64,000 nucleotides of DNA from Roseomonas marmotae (lineage in GTDB: Bacteria; Pseudomonadota; Alphaproteobacteria; Acetobacterales; Acetobacteraceae): NCBI RefSeq assembly GCF_017654485.1, contig NZ_CP061091.1:2114501-2178500 (forward strand). The letters run 5' to 3'. A program made the position numbers and the translations under genes. Positions 28,640-36,465 of this stretch are shown one piece after another (position 1 is the first letter of the stretch; the number at the start of each line of letters is the position of its first letter). The notes beneath the pieces were generated by a model. That model was not told the origin of the DNA. It made no database searches and worked only from the letters and a program-made list of their open reading frames with translations.

Positions 28640-29026
28640 TCAGGATGATGTGCCACTGCCGACATTGCGTGCGCCGAAGGAGAGGCGGCCGCCAGGACCA
28701 GGCGCCTGTCCGCTGGTGCCATGCTGGCGCTCACCTATGGCGCCACGGGCCTTCGCGCGGCTGCCATGGGGTTCATCGTCGCGTGGCTGGCCGAAGCGGG
28801 CGGCCTCGTCGGGGTCCATGGACAGACGCACCACGCCCCCGTCCAGCCCGGTCACGGTGCTCAGCGGCACATAATGGTGCTGACCATTCGCCTGCGGGTC
28901 GTTGCGGCTCAGCTTGATATAGTCACCCGCCAGATGATCGACGGTGCCGAAAGGCTGACCATCGCTGCCCACCACGGGCATGTGGTCCTGTATCTCGCCT
29001 TTCTCGATGCGTGTTGCATCAGCCAT
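28640..29026 (-). CDS. DUF2171 domain protein
   Basis: A 128-residue protein. The first 75 residues match DUF2171: DHMPVVGSDGQPFGTVDHL, then YIKLSRNDP and QHHYVPLSTVTGLDGGVVRL. The remaining 50 residues are Gly/Ser/Arg-rich and look disordered. DUF2171 domains are PRC-barrel-like and have no established biochemical function; they are common among stress-associated small proteins of Alphaproteobacteria. ATG at 29026 follows GGGAG. The gene is flanked by other small genes on the same strand. Confidence 0.75.
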   Translation of the reverse strand: MADATRIEKGEIQDHMPVVGSDGQPFGTVDHLAGDYIKLSRNDPQANGQHHYVPLSTVTGLDGGVVRLSMDPDEAARFGQPRDDEPHGSRAKARGAIGERQHGTSGQAPGPGGRLSFGARNVGSGTSS

Positions 29027-29077
29027 GCGAAGTCTCCCGATCGGTTCTGGTTCCCAGAAAGCGGGGCAGGCACCCGG

Positions 29078-29275
29078 CTACAGGTCTTCCTTGCGGCGGA
29101 CCATCTCCCGCAGCAGCATCTGGGCGAGGTCGTGCGGGTCGGCGTCGTCGATACGCGCGCTCTCCTCGCTGCCATAGTCATCGGCGGTGACATGGACGAG
29201 CCCGCCCTCGACCCGGTAGCTGCCGGTATAGACGGTGTCGCCGATATGGATGGTGACCTGGTTCGGTTGTTCCAT
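29078..29275 (-). CDS. Small protein of unknown function (65 aa)
   Basis: A 65-residue acidic protein. The first half alternates hydrophobic and polar residues (QVTIHIGDTVYTGSYRVEGG) as in a small beta-sheet. The second half is a probable helix (DPHDLAQMLLREMVRRKEDL). I do not recognise a family. The ATG at 29275 has CGGAGC eight bases upstream. It is 51 nt upstream of the DUF2171 gene. Coding is supported by the ribosome site and the regular amphipathic pattern, not by homology. Confidence 0.6.
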   Translation of the reverse strand: MEQPNQVTIHIGDTVYTGSYRVEGGLVHVTADDYGSEESARIDDADPHDLAQMLLREMVRRKEDL

Positions 29276-29337
29276 GGCGTAGCTCCGCTGTTCTGGCTCT
29301 TGGCCCGGAGGGCGCGGCTGGCCGCGCCATGCATGGG

Positions 29338-29592
29338 TTACTTGTTGGTGCGGCCCCGGTGGCTGGGGTCGGCGGCACCCTGGGGGGTGGTATCGTTCAT
29401 CGTGTCCCCCTCATCGGTATTCCCACCCCGCAGCACCATCGGGTCGGTGCCGCGCCCGAAAACTCCCTTGGAGGAGTTGATGCCGGGGTCACGCTCCAGG
29501 TCACCGGGCGGGCGGGGCGTGTCGCTCATCAGCCCCCGCTCGGTCTCGCGGTGGATCAGGTCGCCTTTGGCATGCTTGGAACTCGTCATCAT
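29338..29592 (-). CDS. Small hydrophilic protein of unknown function (about 84 aa)
   Basis: An 84-residue, highly polar and Gly/Asp/Thr-rich protein that looks intrinsically disordered. It starts at one of two adjacent ATGs (29592, 29589), following a GAGGGAGC site. Segments such as SDTPRPPGDLERDPGINSS are of low complexity. I do not recognise a family. It is the first of the four small minus-strand genes; the 148 nt between it and the BamE-like gene contain no clear signal. Confidence 0.5.
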   Translation of the reverse strand: MMTSSKHAKGDLIHRETERGLMSDTPRPPGDLERDPGINSSKGVFGRGTDPMVLRGGNTDEGDTMNDTTPQGAADPSHRGRTNK

Positions 29593-29740
29593 CCGCTCCC
29601 TCAAGCTGCCTGTCATAAACGCAGGGAAAGGACACTGGTTCCCGGCGGCGGGCCTGAGGGATGCGTGGCGACTATGGCCGGAAGGCCTGTCTGACGGGCA
29701 CAGGAAAGCCGTGGCCGCCCTGCGCCCCGCCTGTCACGGG

Positions 29741-30277
29741 CTAGCGGCCGGGGCCGGCGCCCGGGCCCTGATCGGCGGCGCTCATGCCGGGCCCGCCGAC
29801 GCGGCCGATATTGCCGAACAGCGCCTGAAGCAGAGTCCGGTCGGTGCCGGGCACCGGGGTGGTGCGCTCGACGACAGGCACGTCCCGCATGTCACTGGGG
29901 CCCAGTTCACGGATATTCCGCAGCACGCCGCCCGCGTCGAACTGCATGGCGACCACCCGCTGCTGCTCCACCCCCTCGCTCCGGCCCGGGCGCATGCGGG
30001 TGACGGCGCTGATGTAGTACCATTCCGAATCATCGAAAGTGCCGGTGGCGCTGGGCGAGCCCAGCAGCGCCCGCACATCGGCCTTGGTCTGTACGCCGGG
30101 GTTGAGCTGGGTGATCAGCTCCGGTTCCACGCGGTTGCCGCGCTGGGTCGGCGGCGCCTCGAAGACCGAACAGCCGGCCACGGCCAGGCCGATGGCCAGC
30201 AATCCTGGTACGAGCAGCCCGGCGCGCGCCGAAGGCTGGCGCGCAGGCGGGGCAGGGTGGTTCTGGCTGCTGGCCAT
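29741..30277 (-). CDS. BamE/SmpA/OmlA-like outer-membrane lipoprotein
   Basis: A 178-residue lipoprotein. A signal peptide with lipobox AVAGC places the lipidated cysteine near residue 36. The BamE-type domain follows: LITQLNPGVQTKADVRALLGSPSATGTFDDSEWYYIS, a pattern shared with small components of the beta-barrel assembly complex. A Gly/Pro-rich tail follows residue 150. The start at 30277 (MASSQNHP) is chosen because the upstream frame to 30361 lacks a signal. It is divergent from the bc1 chaperone gene, a pairing often seen in Alphaproteobacteria. The role in outer-membrane assembly is inferred. Confidence 0.85.
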   Translation of the reverse strand: MASSQNHPAPPARQPSARAGLLVPGLLAIGLAVAGCSVFEAPPTQRGNRVEPELITQLNPGVQTKADVRALLGSPSATGTFDDSEWYYISAVTRMRPGRSEGVEQQRVVAMQFDAGGVLRNIRELGPSDMRDVPVVERTTPVPGTDRTLLQALFGNIGRVGGPGMSAADQGPGAGPGR

Positions 30278-30447
30278 GTGAGCGCCGGTCCTCTGGTCTG
30301 GTTCACCCGCGCCCGCCGTGGCGCCTGCGCCACGATTGACCAGGGGCGGGTTGCGGTCCATCTGCTCGGTCGATTGCCACTGCCCCGCATCGGGGTCAAC
30401 CGGCGCCTGCTGTCTGGCGCTGTATCAAAGAGGAGCCGCAGCACATC

Positions 30448-30993
30448 ATGGCCCTGTTCGGCCTGTTCCGCCGCCGTCCGCATGAACGCCGGGGCTTCGA
30501 ATTGTACGGCGCCGCCGTGCGCGCTGCGCGGCAGCCTTATTTTTTCGCCGAACTGGGCGTGCCGGACACGCTGGACGGGCGTTTCGACCTGGTGGGCCTG
30601 CATGTCGCCCTGCTGATCCGCCGCCTGCACCGGGATGCCGATCCGCGCGGCGCCGCGCTGGCGCAGGCCGTCTTCGACGCGATGTTCGCGGATATGGATA
30701 CCAATCTGCGTGAGATGGGAGTGGGCGACATGTCCATTGCCAAGCGGGTGAAAAATATGTGGGAGGCCTTCCACGGCCGCGCCCAGGCTTACGAGGCGCC
30801 GCTGACAGCGGGGGACCGTGCTGGCCTGGCCGAGGCGCTGGCCCGCAATGTCTGGCGCGGCAGCCGGGAGGCCGGGGACGCGGCGGCGCGCCGGCTGGCG
30901 GATCTCGCCTTCGCCGCCGATGACGCGCTGGCGGGCCAGCCGCTCGAGAGGCTGCTCAAAGGACAGGCGCATTTCCCGGAGGTGGTGGCATGA
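30448..30993 (+). CDS. Ubiquinol-cytochrome c chaperone family protein (CBP3-like)
   Basis: A 181-residue protein of the CBP3/UQCC family, which assists assembly of cytochrome b into the bc1 complex in mitochondria. The core pattern runs over about residues 20-140: AARQPYFFAELGVPDTLDGRFDLVGLH, then DMDTNLREMGVGDMSIAKRVK and YGRA-like FHGRAQAYE. It is soluble. The start is ATG at 30448. The stop overlaps the DUF177 gene by 4 nt (ATGA), so the two are probably translationally coupled. Confidence 0.88.
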   Translation: MALFGLFRRRPHERRGFELYGAAVRAARQPYFFAELGVPDTLDGRFDLVGLHVALLIRRLHRDADPRGAALAQAVFDAMFADMDTNLREMGVGDMSIAKRVKNMWEAFHGRAQAYEAPLTAGDRAGLAEALARNVWRGSREAGDAAARRLADLAFAADDALAGQPLERLLKGQAHFPEVVA

Positions 30994-31523
30994 GTGAGGT
31001 GGTGCCGGAATTCTCCCGGACCCTGCCCTGGGGTACGGTGGGACGGCAGGAGAAGCGGGAGGAGCTGGAGGCGACGCAGCAGGAGCGCGATGCCCTGGCG
31101 AAGCGCTTCAACATCCTGGCGATAGACGCGCTGAAGGCCAATCTGCGGCTGCGGCAGGAACCCGGCGGCGCCATACGCGTGCGCGGGCGCCTGACCGCGG
31201 ACGTGGTGCAGGCCTGCGTGGTGACGCTGGAGCCGGTGCCCCAGCATGTCGATGAGCCGGTGGATCTGCGCTTCCTGCCCAAGGACGCGGAGCCGGATGA
31301 CGACCCGGACGGCCCGGACGAAATCCTGACGGAAGGCCAGGCGCTCGAACTCGGGGAGGCCATGGCCGAGCAACTCGCCCTCGCGCTCGACCCCTATCCC
31401 CGTGCGCCGGGCGCCGAGCTGGATATCAGCTTCGTGCAGGAGGAAGAGGCGGAGCCGGAAGAGGCGCCGGCACGCCCCAACCCCTTCGCCAAGCTTGCGG
31501 CGCTGAAGGACAGCAAGCGGTAG
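30990..31523 (+). CDS. DUF177 (YceD-like) protein
   Basis: A 177-residue soluble, acidic protein matching DUF177. The conserved core is LRLRQEPGGAIRVRGRLTADVVQACVVTLEPVPQHVDEPVDLRFLP, followed by LGEAMAEQLALALDPYPRAPG. In many bacteria this gene precedes rpmF and plsX, and homologues affect 23S rRNA maturation. Here the next gene is instead an L,D-transpeptidase, so the usual neighbours have been separated. It overlaps the bc1 chaperone gene by 4 nt. Confidence 0.85.
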   Translation: MSEVVPEFSRTLPWGTVGRQEKREELEATQQERDALAKRFNILAIDALKANLRLRQEPGGAIRVRGRLTADVVQACVVTLEPVPQHVDEPVDLRFLPKDAEPDDDPDGPDEILTEGQALELGEAMAEQLALALDPYPRAPGAELDISFVQEEEAEPEEAPARPNPFAKLAALKDSKR

Positions 31524-31652
31524 AAGCTTCCATCGCATGGTAAATGTTGCTCGCATGTGACGGAAACATCACCTGTTTACCCGACGCGGCTCTGGCAAGC
31601 TGCAGCGCAATGATGGGTGGAACACAGCGCGCTGCGGTTGTATGACCATAGC

Positions 31653-33227
31653 ATGCGCCGACGTGATATCTGCCTGTCGCTCCTGGCTTCCGCCCTGCCG
31701 CTCCCGGCACTGGGAGCCGGCCCTGTCCGCGTGCAGGCCGTACAACCGGGATGGGAAGCCCTGTTGCGCCTCTCGGCACGGCTGCGGGCGCTGGATCAGG
31801 ATGGGCTGAACCCGTCGCATTATGCGATCCCCGCCGATAGCCGCGCATCGGGCGACCCGCAGGGCTATACCTCCGCGCTTTATGCCGCCGCCCTGGTAGC
31901 GCTGGGCGACCTGCTGCAGGGCCGTGTGCGCGGCCTGCCCGGCCGCCCGGACCTGCGGCGGGACACGGTGCCCATGGCCGCATGGCAGGCCCGGCTCTAT
32001 GGCAGCGCCGAACCGGCCGAGGTGATCGAGCAGGCGGCCTTGCTGCCGCCGGGCATGGCGGTCCTGCGCCAGGGATTGATGGAGGCCCGCGCCCTCGTCG
32101 CCGCCGGTGGCTGGCCGAAGGTGCCCATGGGCACCGGAACCATCGAGCCGGGAGCGGTGGACCCGGAGCGGGTGCCGGCGCTGCGTGCCCGGCTGGCGGC
32201 CGAGGACCCGGAGCTGGCGGCGACGACGCCCTTCGACCCGGAGATTTACGACGACCCCCTGCTCTATGCGGTGCGGCGCTGGCAGAGCGCCAACGCGCTG
32301 GAGCCGGACGGCCGCGTCGGCCCCGCGACGCTGCGCCTGTTGAACCGCCCGGCCGAGCAGCGCCTCACCCAGATCCGGGTGGCGATGGATATGCGGCGTG
32401 CCATGCCGCGTCCGCAGCCTGGCCGCCGGGTGGAAGTGAACGTCCCGGAATACCGGCTGCGCGTGCTGGAAGGGGAGAAGCGGCTGCTGGACATGGCGGT
32501 GATCGTCGGCAAACCCGCACGCGCCACGCCGATGCTGGCGGTCACCATGACCACGGTGCAGTTCAACCCGCCCTGGGGCGTGCCGGAGCGCAATGCGCGG
32601 GAAGACCTGCTGCCGAAGTTCCGCCGCGATCCCCGCGCGATGATCGAGAAGGGCTTCCGCGTCTACCAGTATGTGGGCGGAGAGCGGGTGGAAATCGATC
32701 CGCTCACCGTCAACTGGGCGGCGGTCAATCCTGAACGCGTCCCTTATATTTTCCGCCAGGACGCCGGCGATTCCAACGCTCTCGGCCGTATCAAGTTCAT
32801 CATGCCCAATAGCGATGACATCTATCTGCACGATACTCCGGACCGCCATCTCTTCAACCGGGCGAGCCGTGCCTTCTCCTCCGGTTGCATACGGTTGGAG
32901 CGCCCCATGGAATTGCTGGATATTGTGCTCAACGGCACTCCGGACTGGGATCGCGCCCGCGCGAACAGGGTCCTGGAATCGAGGCAGACCACCGCGGTCG
33001 GCCTACGCCGCCCCCTTCCGGTGCGCCTCTCCTATCAGACAGTGACGATCGAACAGGGCAAAATGCGGCTCTATTCCGACATCTACGGGCTCGACGCGGC
33101 CTATGCCAAGGCGCTGGACCAGCGTGGCAACACCGGTGCGCCGCTGCTGACAACGGGTGTTCCGCGCTTGCAGCCGGAAGCGCCCGCGCGGGCGGAGAAA
33201 CTTTCCGGTGCGGTGGTGGTGCGTTGA
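31653..33227 (+). CDS. L,D-transpeptidase, LdtD/YcbB type
   Basis: A 524-residue periplasmic enzyme that forms 3-3 (meso-DAP to meso-DAP) peptidoglycan cross-links. An Arg-rich signal peptide (MRRRDICLSLLASALPLPAL) is followed by a scaffold region, a peptidoglycan-binding helix bundle (VRRWQSANALEPDGRVGPATLRLL, near residue 215) and the YkuD domain. The YkuD active site is complete: IYLHDTPDRHLF, then the catalytic cysteine in SSGCIRLERP. The ATG at 31653 starts at the signal peptide; GTG at 31617 would add 12 residues. Its stop overlaps the start of a MepK-like gene (TGATG). E. coli also has ycbB next to ycbK. Confidence 0.92.
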   Translation: MRRRDICLSLLASALPLPALGAGPVRVQAVQPGWEALLRLSARLRALDQDGLNPSHYAIPADSRASGDPQGYTSALYAAALVALGDLLQGRVRGLPGRPDLRRDTVPMAAWQARLYGSAEPAEVIEQAALLPPGMAVLRQGLMEARALVAAGGWPKVPMGTGTIEPGAVDPERVPALRARLAAEDPELAATTPFDPEIYDDPLLYAVRRWQSANALEPDGRVGPATLRLLNRPAEQRLTQIRVAMDMRRAMPRPQPGRRVEVNVPEYRLRVLEGEKRLLDMAVIVGKPARATPMLAVTMTTVQFNPPWGVPERNAREDLLPKFRRDPRAMIEKGFRVYQYVGGERVEIDPLTVNWAAVNPERVPYIFRQDAGDSNALGRIKFIMPNSDDIYLHDTPDRHLFNRASRAFSSGCIRLERPMELLDIVLNGTPDWDRARANRVLESRQTTAVGLRRPLPVRLSYQTVTIEQGKMRLYSDIYGLDAAYAKALDQRGNTGAPLLTTGVPRLQPEAPARAEKLSGAVVVR

Positions 33228-33811
33228 TGCTGGACCTGTTCAACCGCCCCGGCCCTTGCCCCTGCTGCGAGGGCGGCGTCTTCAGCCGGCGCAAGATCCT
33301 GGGCTTCGGCCTCGGCGCCCTGGCCGGGGCCGGCGCGCTCTCCTCCACGGCGCAGGCCGTGCAGCTACCGCCGGTGCGCCGCCTGCGCGCCGTGCGCGTG
33401 CCGACGGATGACAGCTTCGACGGCGTCTATTTCCGCGACGGAAAATACGACCGCGAGGCCCTGCACAAACTGGACTGGGTCTTCCGCGACCTCTCTGCCG
33501 CCGAGGTGACGCCAATGGACCCGCGGCTGTTCGATGTGCTGAGCGCCGTGGCCGACCGGCTCGATAGCGACGAGACCTACCGGATCATGAGCGGCTACCG
33601 CACGCCGGAGCACAATGCGAAGAACGCCCGCCGCTCCCGCGCCGTCTCGACCGCCAGCCTGCATATGTCGGGCATGGCGGCGGATTTCCGCCTGCCCGGG
33701 CGCGACGGCCGTGGCGTGGCGCGCACCGCCGCGCAGATGCAGGTGGGCGGCGTCGGCTATTACCGTGAGGGCTTCGTGCATCTGGACTGCGGCCCGCCAC
33801 GCCGCTGGTGA
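33227..33811 (+). CDS. DUF882 family murein endopeptidase (YcbK/MepK-like)
   Basis: A 194-residue exported protein. A twin-arginine signal (SRRKILGFGLGALAGAGAL) begins at residue 20, after an unusual Cys-rich start (CPCCEGG). The M15-type metallopeptidase fold has RIMSGYRTPEHN, zinc ligands in SLHMSGMAADFRLPG, and the final histidine in GFVHLDCGPPR. E. coli MepK of this family cleaves 3-3 and 4-3 cross-links. It is translationally coupled to the LdtD-like gene by 1-nt overlap, so the pair could make and cut the same bond. Convergent with the guanidinium exporter gene. Confidence 0.9.
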   Translation: MLDLFNRPGPCPCCEGGVFSRRKILGFGLGALAGAGALSSTAQAVQLPPVRRLRAVRVPTDDSFDGVYFRDGKYDREALHKLDWVFRDLSAAEVTPMDPRLFDVLSAVADRLDSDETYRIMSGYRTPEHNAKNARRSRAVSTASLHMSGMAADFRLPGRDGRGVARTAAQMQVGGVGYYREGFVHLDCGPPRRW

Positions 33812-33812
33812 T

Positions 33813-33851
33813 GCCGGGCGCGCGGCCGGCCGGGCCGTGCCGCGCGCCGGC
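33813..33851. terminator. Hairpin between convergent MepK-like and sugE genes
   Basis: Two arms (33813-33826 and 33839-33851) pair over 13 bases with a single bulged G around a 12-nt loop. It begins 1 nt after the stop of the MepK-like gene and 12 nt after the end of the exporter gene. It has no T-run but a very stable GC stem. Confidence 0.55.
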
Positions 33852-33863
33852 TCCTGCTCGGCC

Positions 33864-34181
33864 TCAGGCGGTCAGCTTCAGCCCGGCGATGCCCGCGACG
33901 ATCAGCCCGATGCAGAGGATGCGCATCGGTGTCACGGCTTCGCCGAAGATGAGCATACCCAGGATGGCGGCGCCCACCGTGCCGATGCCGGTCCACACCG
34001 CATAGGCGGTGCCAAGCGGCAGGGCGCGCATGGCGAAGGCCAGCAGTATGAAGCTGCCGATCATCGCGATGATCGTCAAGATGGAGGGGACGAGGCGGGT
34101 AAAGCCCTCGCTCTGCTTCAGGCCGGCGGCCCAGCCCACTTCCAGCAGGCCGGCGACGAAAAGGGCAATCCAGGAAATCAT
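33864..34181 (-). CDS. sugE: SMR family guanidinium exporter (SugE/Gdx)
   Basis: A 105-residue inner-membrane protein with four hydrophobic helices. It matches the SugE/Gdx branch of the small multidrug resistance family: the central glutamate is E14 in [13 protein letters not shown], and the second conserved block is [19 protein letters not shown]. Gdx proteins exchange guanidinium for protons as antiparallel or dual-topology dimers. ATG at 34181 has an AGGACAGGA ribosome site 6-7 nt upstream. Ahead of it stands a two-hairpin guanidine-II riboswitch, which supports the guanidinium role over general drug efflux. Confidence 0.95.
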   Translation of the reverse strand: MISWIALFVAGLLEVGWAAGLKQSEGFTRLVPSILTIIAMIGSFILLAFAMRALPLGTAYAVWTGIGTVGAAILGMLIFGEAVTPMRILCIGLIVAGIAGLKLTA

Positions 34182-34187
34182 GGCGAT

Positions 34188-34250
34188 CCTGTCCTAGTAG
34201 GCCGGGCCGTCCCGGCGTGGAGAGGGGATCGCGGAAGGTCGTCCTTCCGC
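34188..34250 (-). promoter_or_regulatory. Guanidine-II (mini-ykkC) riboswitch controlling sugE
   Basis: Read on the minus strand, hairpin P1 (34250-34231) has an 8-bp perfect stem (GCGGAAGG with CCTTCCGC) and the tetraloop ACGA. Hairpin P2 (34216-34201) has a 6-bp perfect stem (GCCGGG with CCCGGC) and the tetraloop ACGG. Two hairpins with ACGR loops define this class. The 14-nt linker holds CCTCTCC (34225-34219), which can pair 6 of 7 bases with the ribosome site GGACAGG (34194-34188). Guanidine is expected to stabilise the loop-loop contact and free the ribosome site, turning sugE translation on. The structure is seen directly; the mechanism is known for the class. Confidence 0.93.
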
Positions 34251-34269
34251 CCGTAAGCTGGGACGGGCA

Positions 34270-34300
34270 GGGGCCGTGGTCAAGGATGCGCCACGGCCCC
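34270..34300 (-). terminator. Hairpin after amidase gene, ahead of sugE riboswitch
   Basis: A perfect 10-bp inverted repeat (GGGGCCGTGG with CCACGGCCCC) and an 11-nt loop begin 24 nt downstream of the amidase stop. There is no T-run. It separates the amidase transcript from the riboswitch 20 nt further on. Confidence 0.55.
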
Positions 34301-34323
34301 GCCCTCAGGCTTGGGCGGCTGCC

Positions 34324-35748
34324 TCAGTGATGATGATGCGCGCAGCTATGGGCTTCCTCCGCCCGGGCCGAGGGCAGGGTCACCGCGCGCTCGATGGCGC
34401 GTGCGGCCCGGAGGCAGAGGTCGTCCCGCAACTGGGCGGCGGCGAATTGGACGCCGCGCGGCATGCCGCTCTCATCCATACCGATCGGCACGGTGATGGC
34501 GGGCTGGCGCGTCAGGTTGAAGGTGAAGGTCCAGGGCGCCCAGTCCCGCCACAGCGCCTCGGTCGGCTTCAGCGTCGGCGCATCGGCCGCGAAGGCGGCG
34601 GTGGGCGTGGTCGGCGTCAGCACCAGGTCGTATTTCAGATGGAAGCGCGCCATGGCATGGGCGGCCTGCGTACGCATGGCCTCGGCGCCCAGGAAGTCGA
34701 TGGCGGACATGCCGCCCTCGCGCTCCGCGACCTCCTCCAGCCCCTTGTCCAGCAATTCGCGCTGTTCGGGCGGGGTGGTGGCGACCAGGCGCGCCAGCGC
34801 CACGCCCCAGACGCGGCCGAAGATCTGGCGGGTGTCCGGCAAGTCGGGGTCGGCATACTCGACGATGGCGCCCTGCTCGGCCAGCAGGCGCGCCGCCAGT
34901 TCCACCGCCGCCTCGCCCTCGGCATCCACGGGCGGGGCATAGCCCAGCTGCTTCACCACGGCGACGCGCAGCCCCGCCACGCCGTCCTCGATGCCGTGAC
35001 GCCAGTCACGCGGGTCGTCGGGCATGCAATAGGGGTCGCGCAGGTCCGCCTGGGCCATGGCCGAGAACATCAGCGCCGCATCGCGCACGCTGCGCGTCAT
35101 GGGGCCGGCGCAGGAGACCTGGCCGAAGGCGCTGTGTGGCCATTGCGGGATGCGGCCATAGCTGGGCTTCAGCCCCACCAGCCCGCAATAGGCGGCCGGA
35201 ATACGGATGGAGCCGCCGGCATCGGTGCCGACATGCATGGGCCCGAAATTGGCCGCCCCCGCCGCGCCGGCACCGCAGGAGGAGCCGCCCACCGTCCGCT
35301 CGGGGTTCCAGGCATTGCGGCTGATGCCATGCAGCGGGCTGTCGCCCGGGGTCTTCCAGCCGAATTCGGTGGTGGTGGTCTTGCCGAGGATGACCGCACC
35401 GGCCGCCTTCAGGCCGATGACCGCGGGCGCATCCTCGGTGGCGGGCCTGCTGTCGGTGGTCTTGCTGCCGCGGCGGGTCGGCATGCCCTGCACGTTCAGC
35501 AGGTCCTTCACCGTCACCGGCACGCCGTCCAGCGGGCCGATCGGGCGCCCGGCGGCCCAACGCGCCTCGCTGGCCCCGGCTTCGGCCAGGGCACGGGGGT
35601 TCAGCATGGCAAAGGCATTGACCCAGGGATTGTAGCGCGCCACCCGCTCCATGATCGCCTGTAGCGCCTCGACCGGGGAAAGCCGGCGGCGGGCATAGGA
35701 TGCGAGGAGCTGTTCGGCCGACATCAGGGCCGGATCGGTATCGGACAT
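34324..35748 (-). CDS. Amidase signature family amidase
   Basis: A 474-residue cytoplasmic hydrolase with the Ser-cisSer-Lys triad: K81 in VTVKDLL, cis-serine S156 in GGSSCGAG and nucleophile S180 in DAGGSIRIPA. The Gly/Ser-rich loop has Cys where many members have Gly. The C-terminus ends EEAHSCAHHHH, a natural Cys/His cluster that could bind metal. ATG at 35748 begins the conserved region. Members hydrolyse diverse amides, including allophanate and guanylurea; the substrate is unknown here. It lies upstream of the riboswitch-controlled guanidinium exporter but is separated by a hairpin. Confidence 0.88.
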   Translation of the reverse strand: MSDTDPALMSAEQLLASYARRRLSPVEALQAIMERVARYNPWVNAFAMLNPRALAEAGASEARWAAGRPIGPLDGVPVTVKDLLNVQGMPTRRGSKTTDSRPATEDAPAVIGLKAAGAVILGKTTTTEFGWKTPGDSPLHGISRNAWNPERTVGGSSCGAGAAGAANFGPMHVGTDAGGSIRIPAAYCGLVGLKPSYGRIPQWPHSAFGQVSCAGPMTRSVRDAALMFSAMAQADLRDPYCMPDDPRDWRHGIEDGVAGLRVAVVKQLGYAPPVDAEGEAAVELAARLLAEQGAIVEYADPDLPDTRQIFGRVWGVALARLVATTPPEQRELLDKGLEEVAEREGGMSAIDFLGAEAMRTQAAHAMARFHLKYDLVLTPTTPTAAFAADAPTLKPTEALWRDWAPWTFTFNLTRQPAITVPIGMDESGMPRGVQFAAAQLRDDLCLRAARAIERAVTLPSARAEEAHSCAHHHH

Positions 35749-35880
35749 GCCAGGTTCCGCAGAGGCTTCAATGCGCCACAGCATGAGCCGATGGCCGGCG
35801 GGAGGAAAGGCCGACCTGCCGCCGGCGCCGCCGGGCGGAAAAGGAATGGGCCGGGCAGTTGGTCCCCCCGGCCCGTCCGG

Positions 35881-36465
35881 TCAGGGCAGCAGCGCGCCGT
35901 CCAGCACCTGGATCACGCCATTGCTGGCCAGGATATCGGTCCGCACGAAGCCGACCTGCGGCCCGACATTGCTGCTGCGGCCATTGACCAGCACCGCGCG
36001 CTGCACCTTGGCGGTGGGCGCGGGCGCGCCGGTGACACGCAGCTGCTGGCCCGCTGTCCAGGTGTTGATCAGGCCGTTGCGCATGACGATGCTCTCCAGC
36101 CGCAGCTGGCCGGAAGCAACCAGTCCGCCCACGGCCGCGCGCAGCACCGCCTGGTCGGTGGAGCTGTCGGTCAGGACGGAGCGCCGGTCCGCCGGCAGCG
36201 CCTGGATGGCCGCGTCGGTCGGTGCGAAGACGGTGGCCGGGCCATTGGCCGGGGTGATGCGGGAATCGAGGCCTGAGCGCTTCAGCGCCGCAGTGAAGAT
36301 CTTGGTGTCCGGACGCGCCGAGAGCAGCGTCATCAGATCGATGGTGCCGTCTTCTGGTAACGGCCTGCCGGGGCTTTGCAGATTCTGGCAGGCGGCGAGC
36401 AGAAGGGGCAGCATGCCGCCCGCCAGCATGATGGTGCGTCGGGAAATCAAGTTGCTGATCCTCAT
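35881..36465 (-). CDS. Fasciclin (FAS1) domain lipoprotein
   Basis: A 194-residue exported protein. The signal (SRRTIMLAGGMLPLLLAAC) contains a twin-arginine pair and a lipobox, with the lipidated cysteine near residue 26. One FAS1 domain covers about residues 42-192: FTAALKRSGLDSRI, then the H1 box NGPATVFAPTDAAIQALP and the C-terminal ILASNGVIQVLDGALLP. FAS1 domains mediate adhesion or surface contacts; the partner is unknown. The ATG at 36465 has a weak upstream site. A TTG at 36450 preceded by AGGATGAGGA may be the true start. Confidence 0.88.
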   Translation of the reverse strand: MRISNLISRRTIMLAGGMLPLLLAACQNLQSPGRPLPEDGTIDLMTLLSARPDTKIFTAALKRSGLDSRITPANGPATVFAPTDAAIQALPADRRSVLTDSSTDQAVLRAAVGGLVASGQLRLESIVMRNGLINTWTAGQQLRVTGAPAPTAKVQRAVLVNGRSSNVGPQVGFVRTDILASNGVIQVLDGALLP

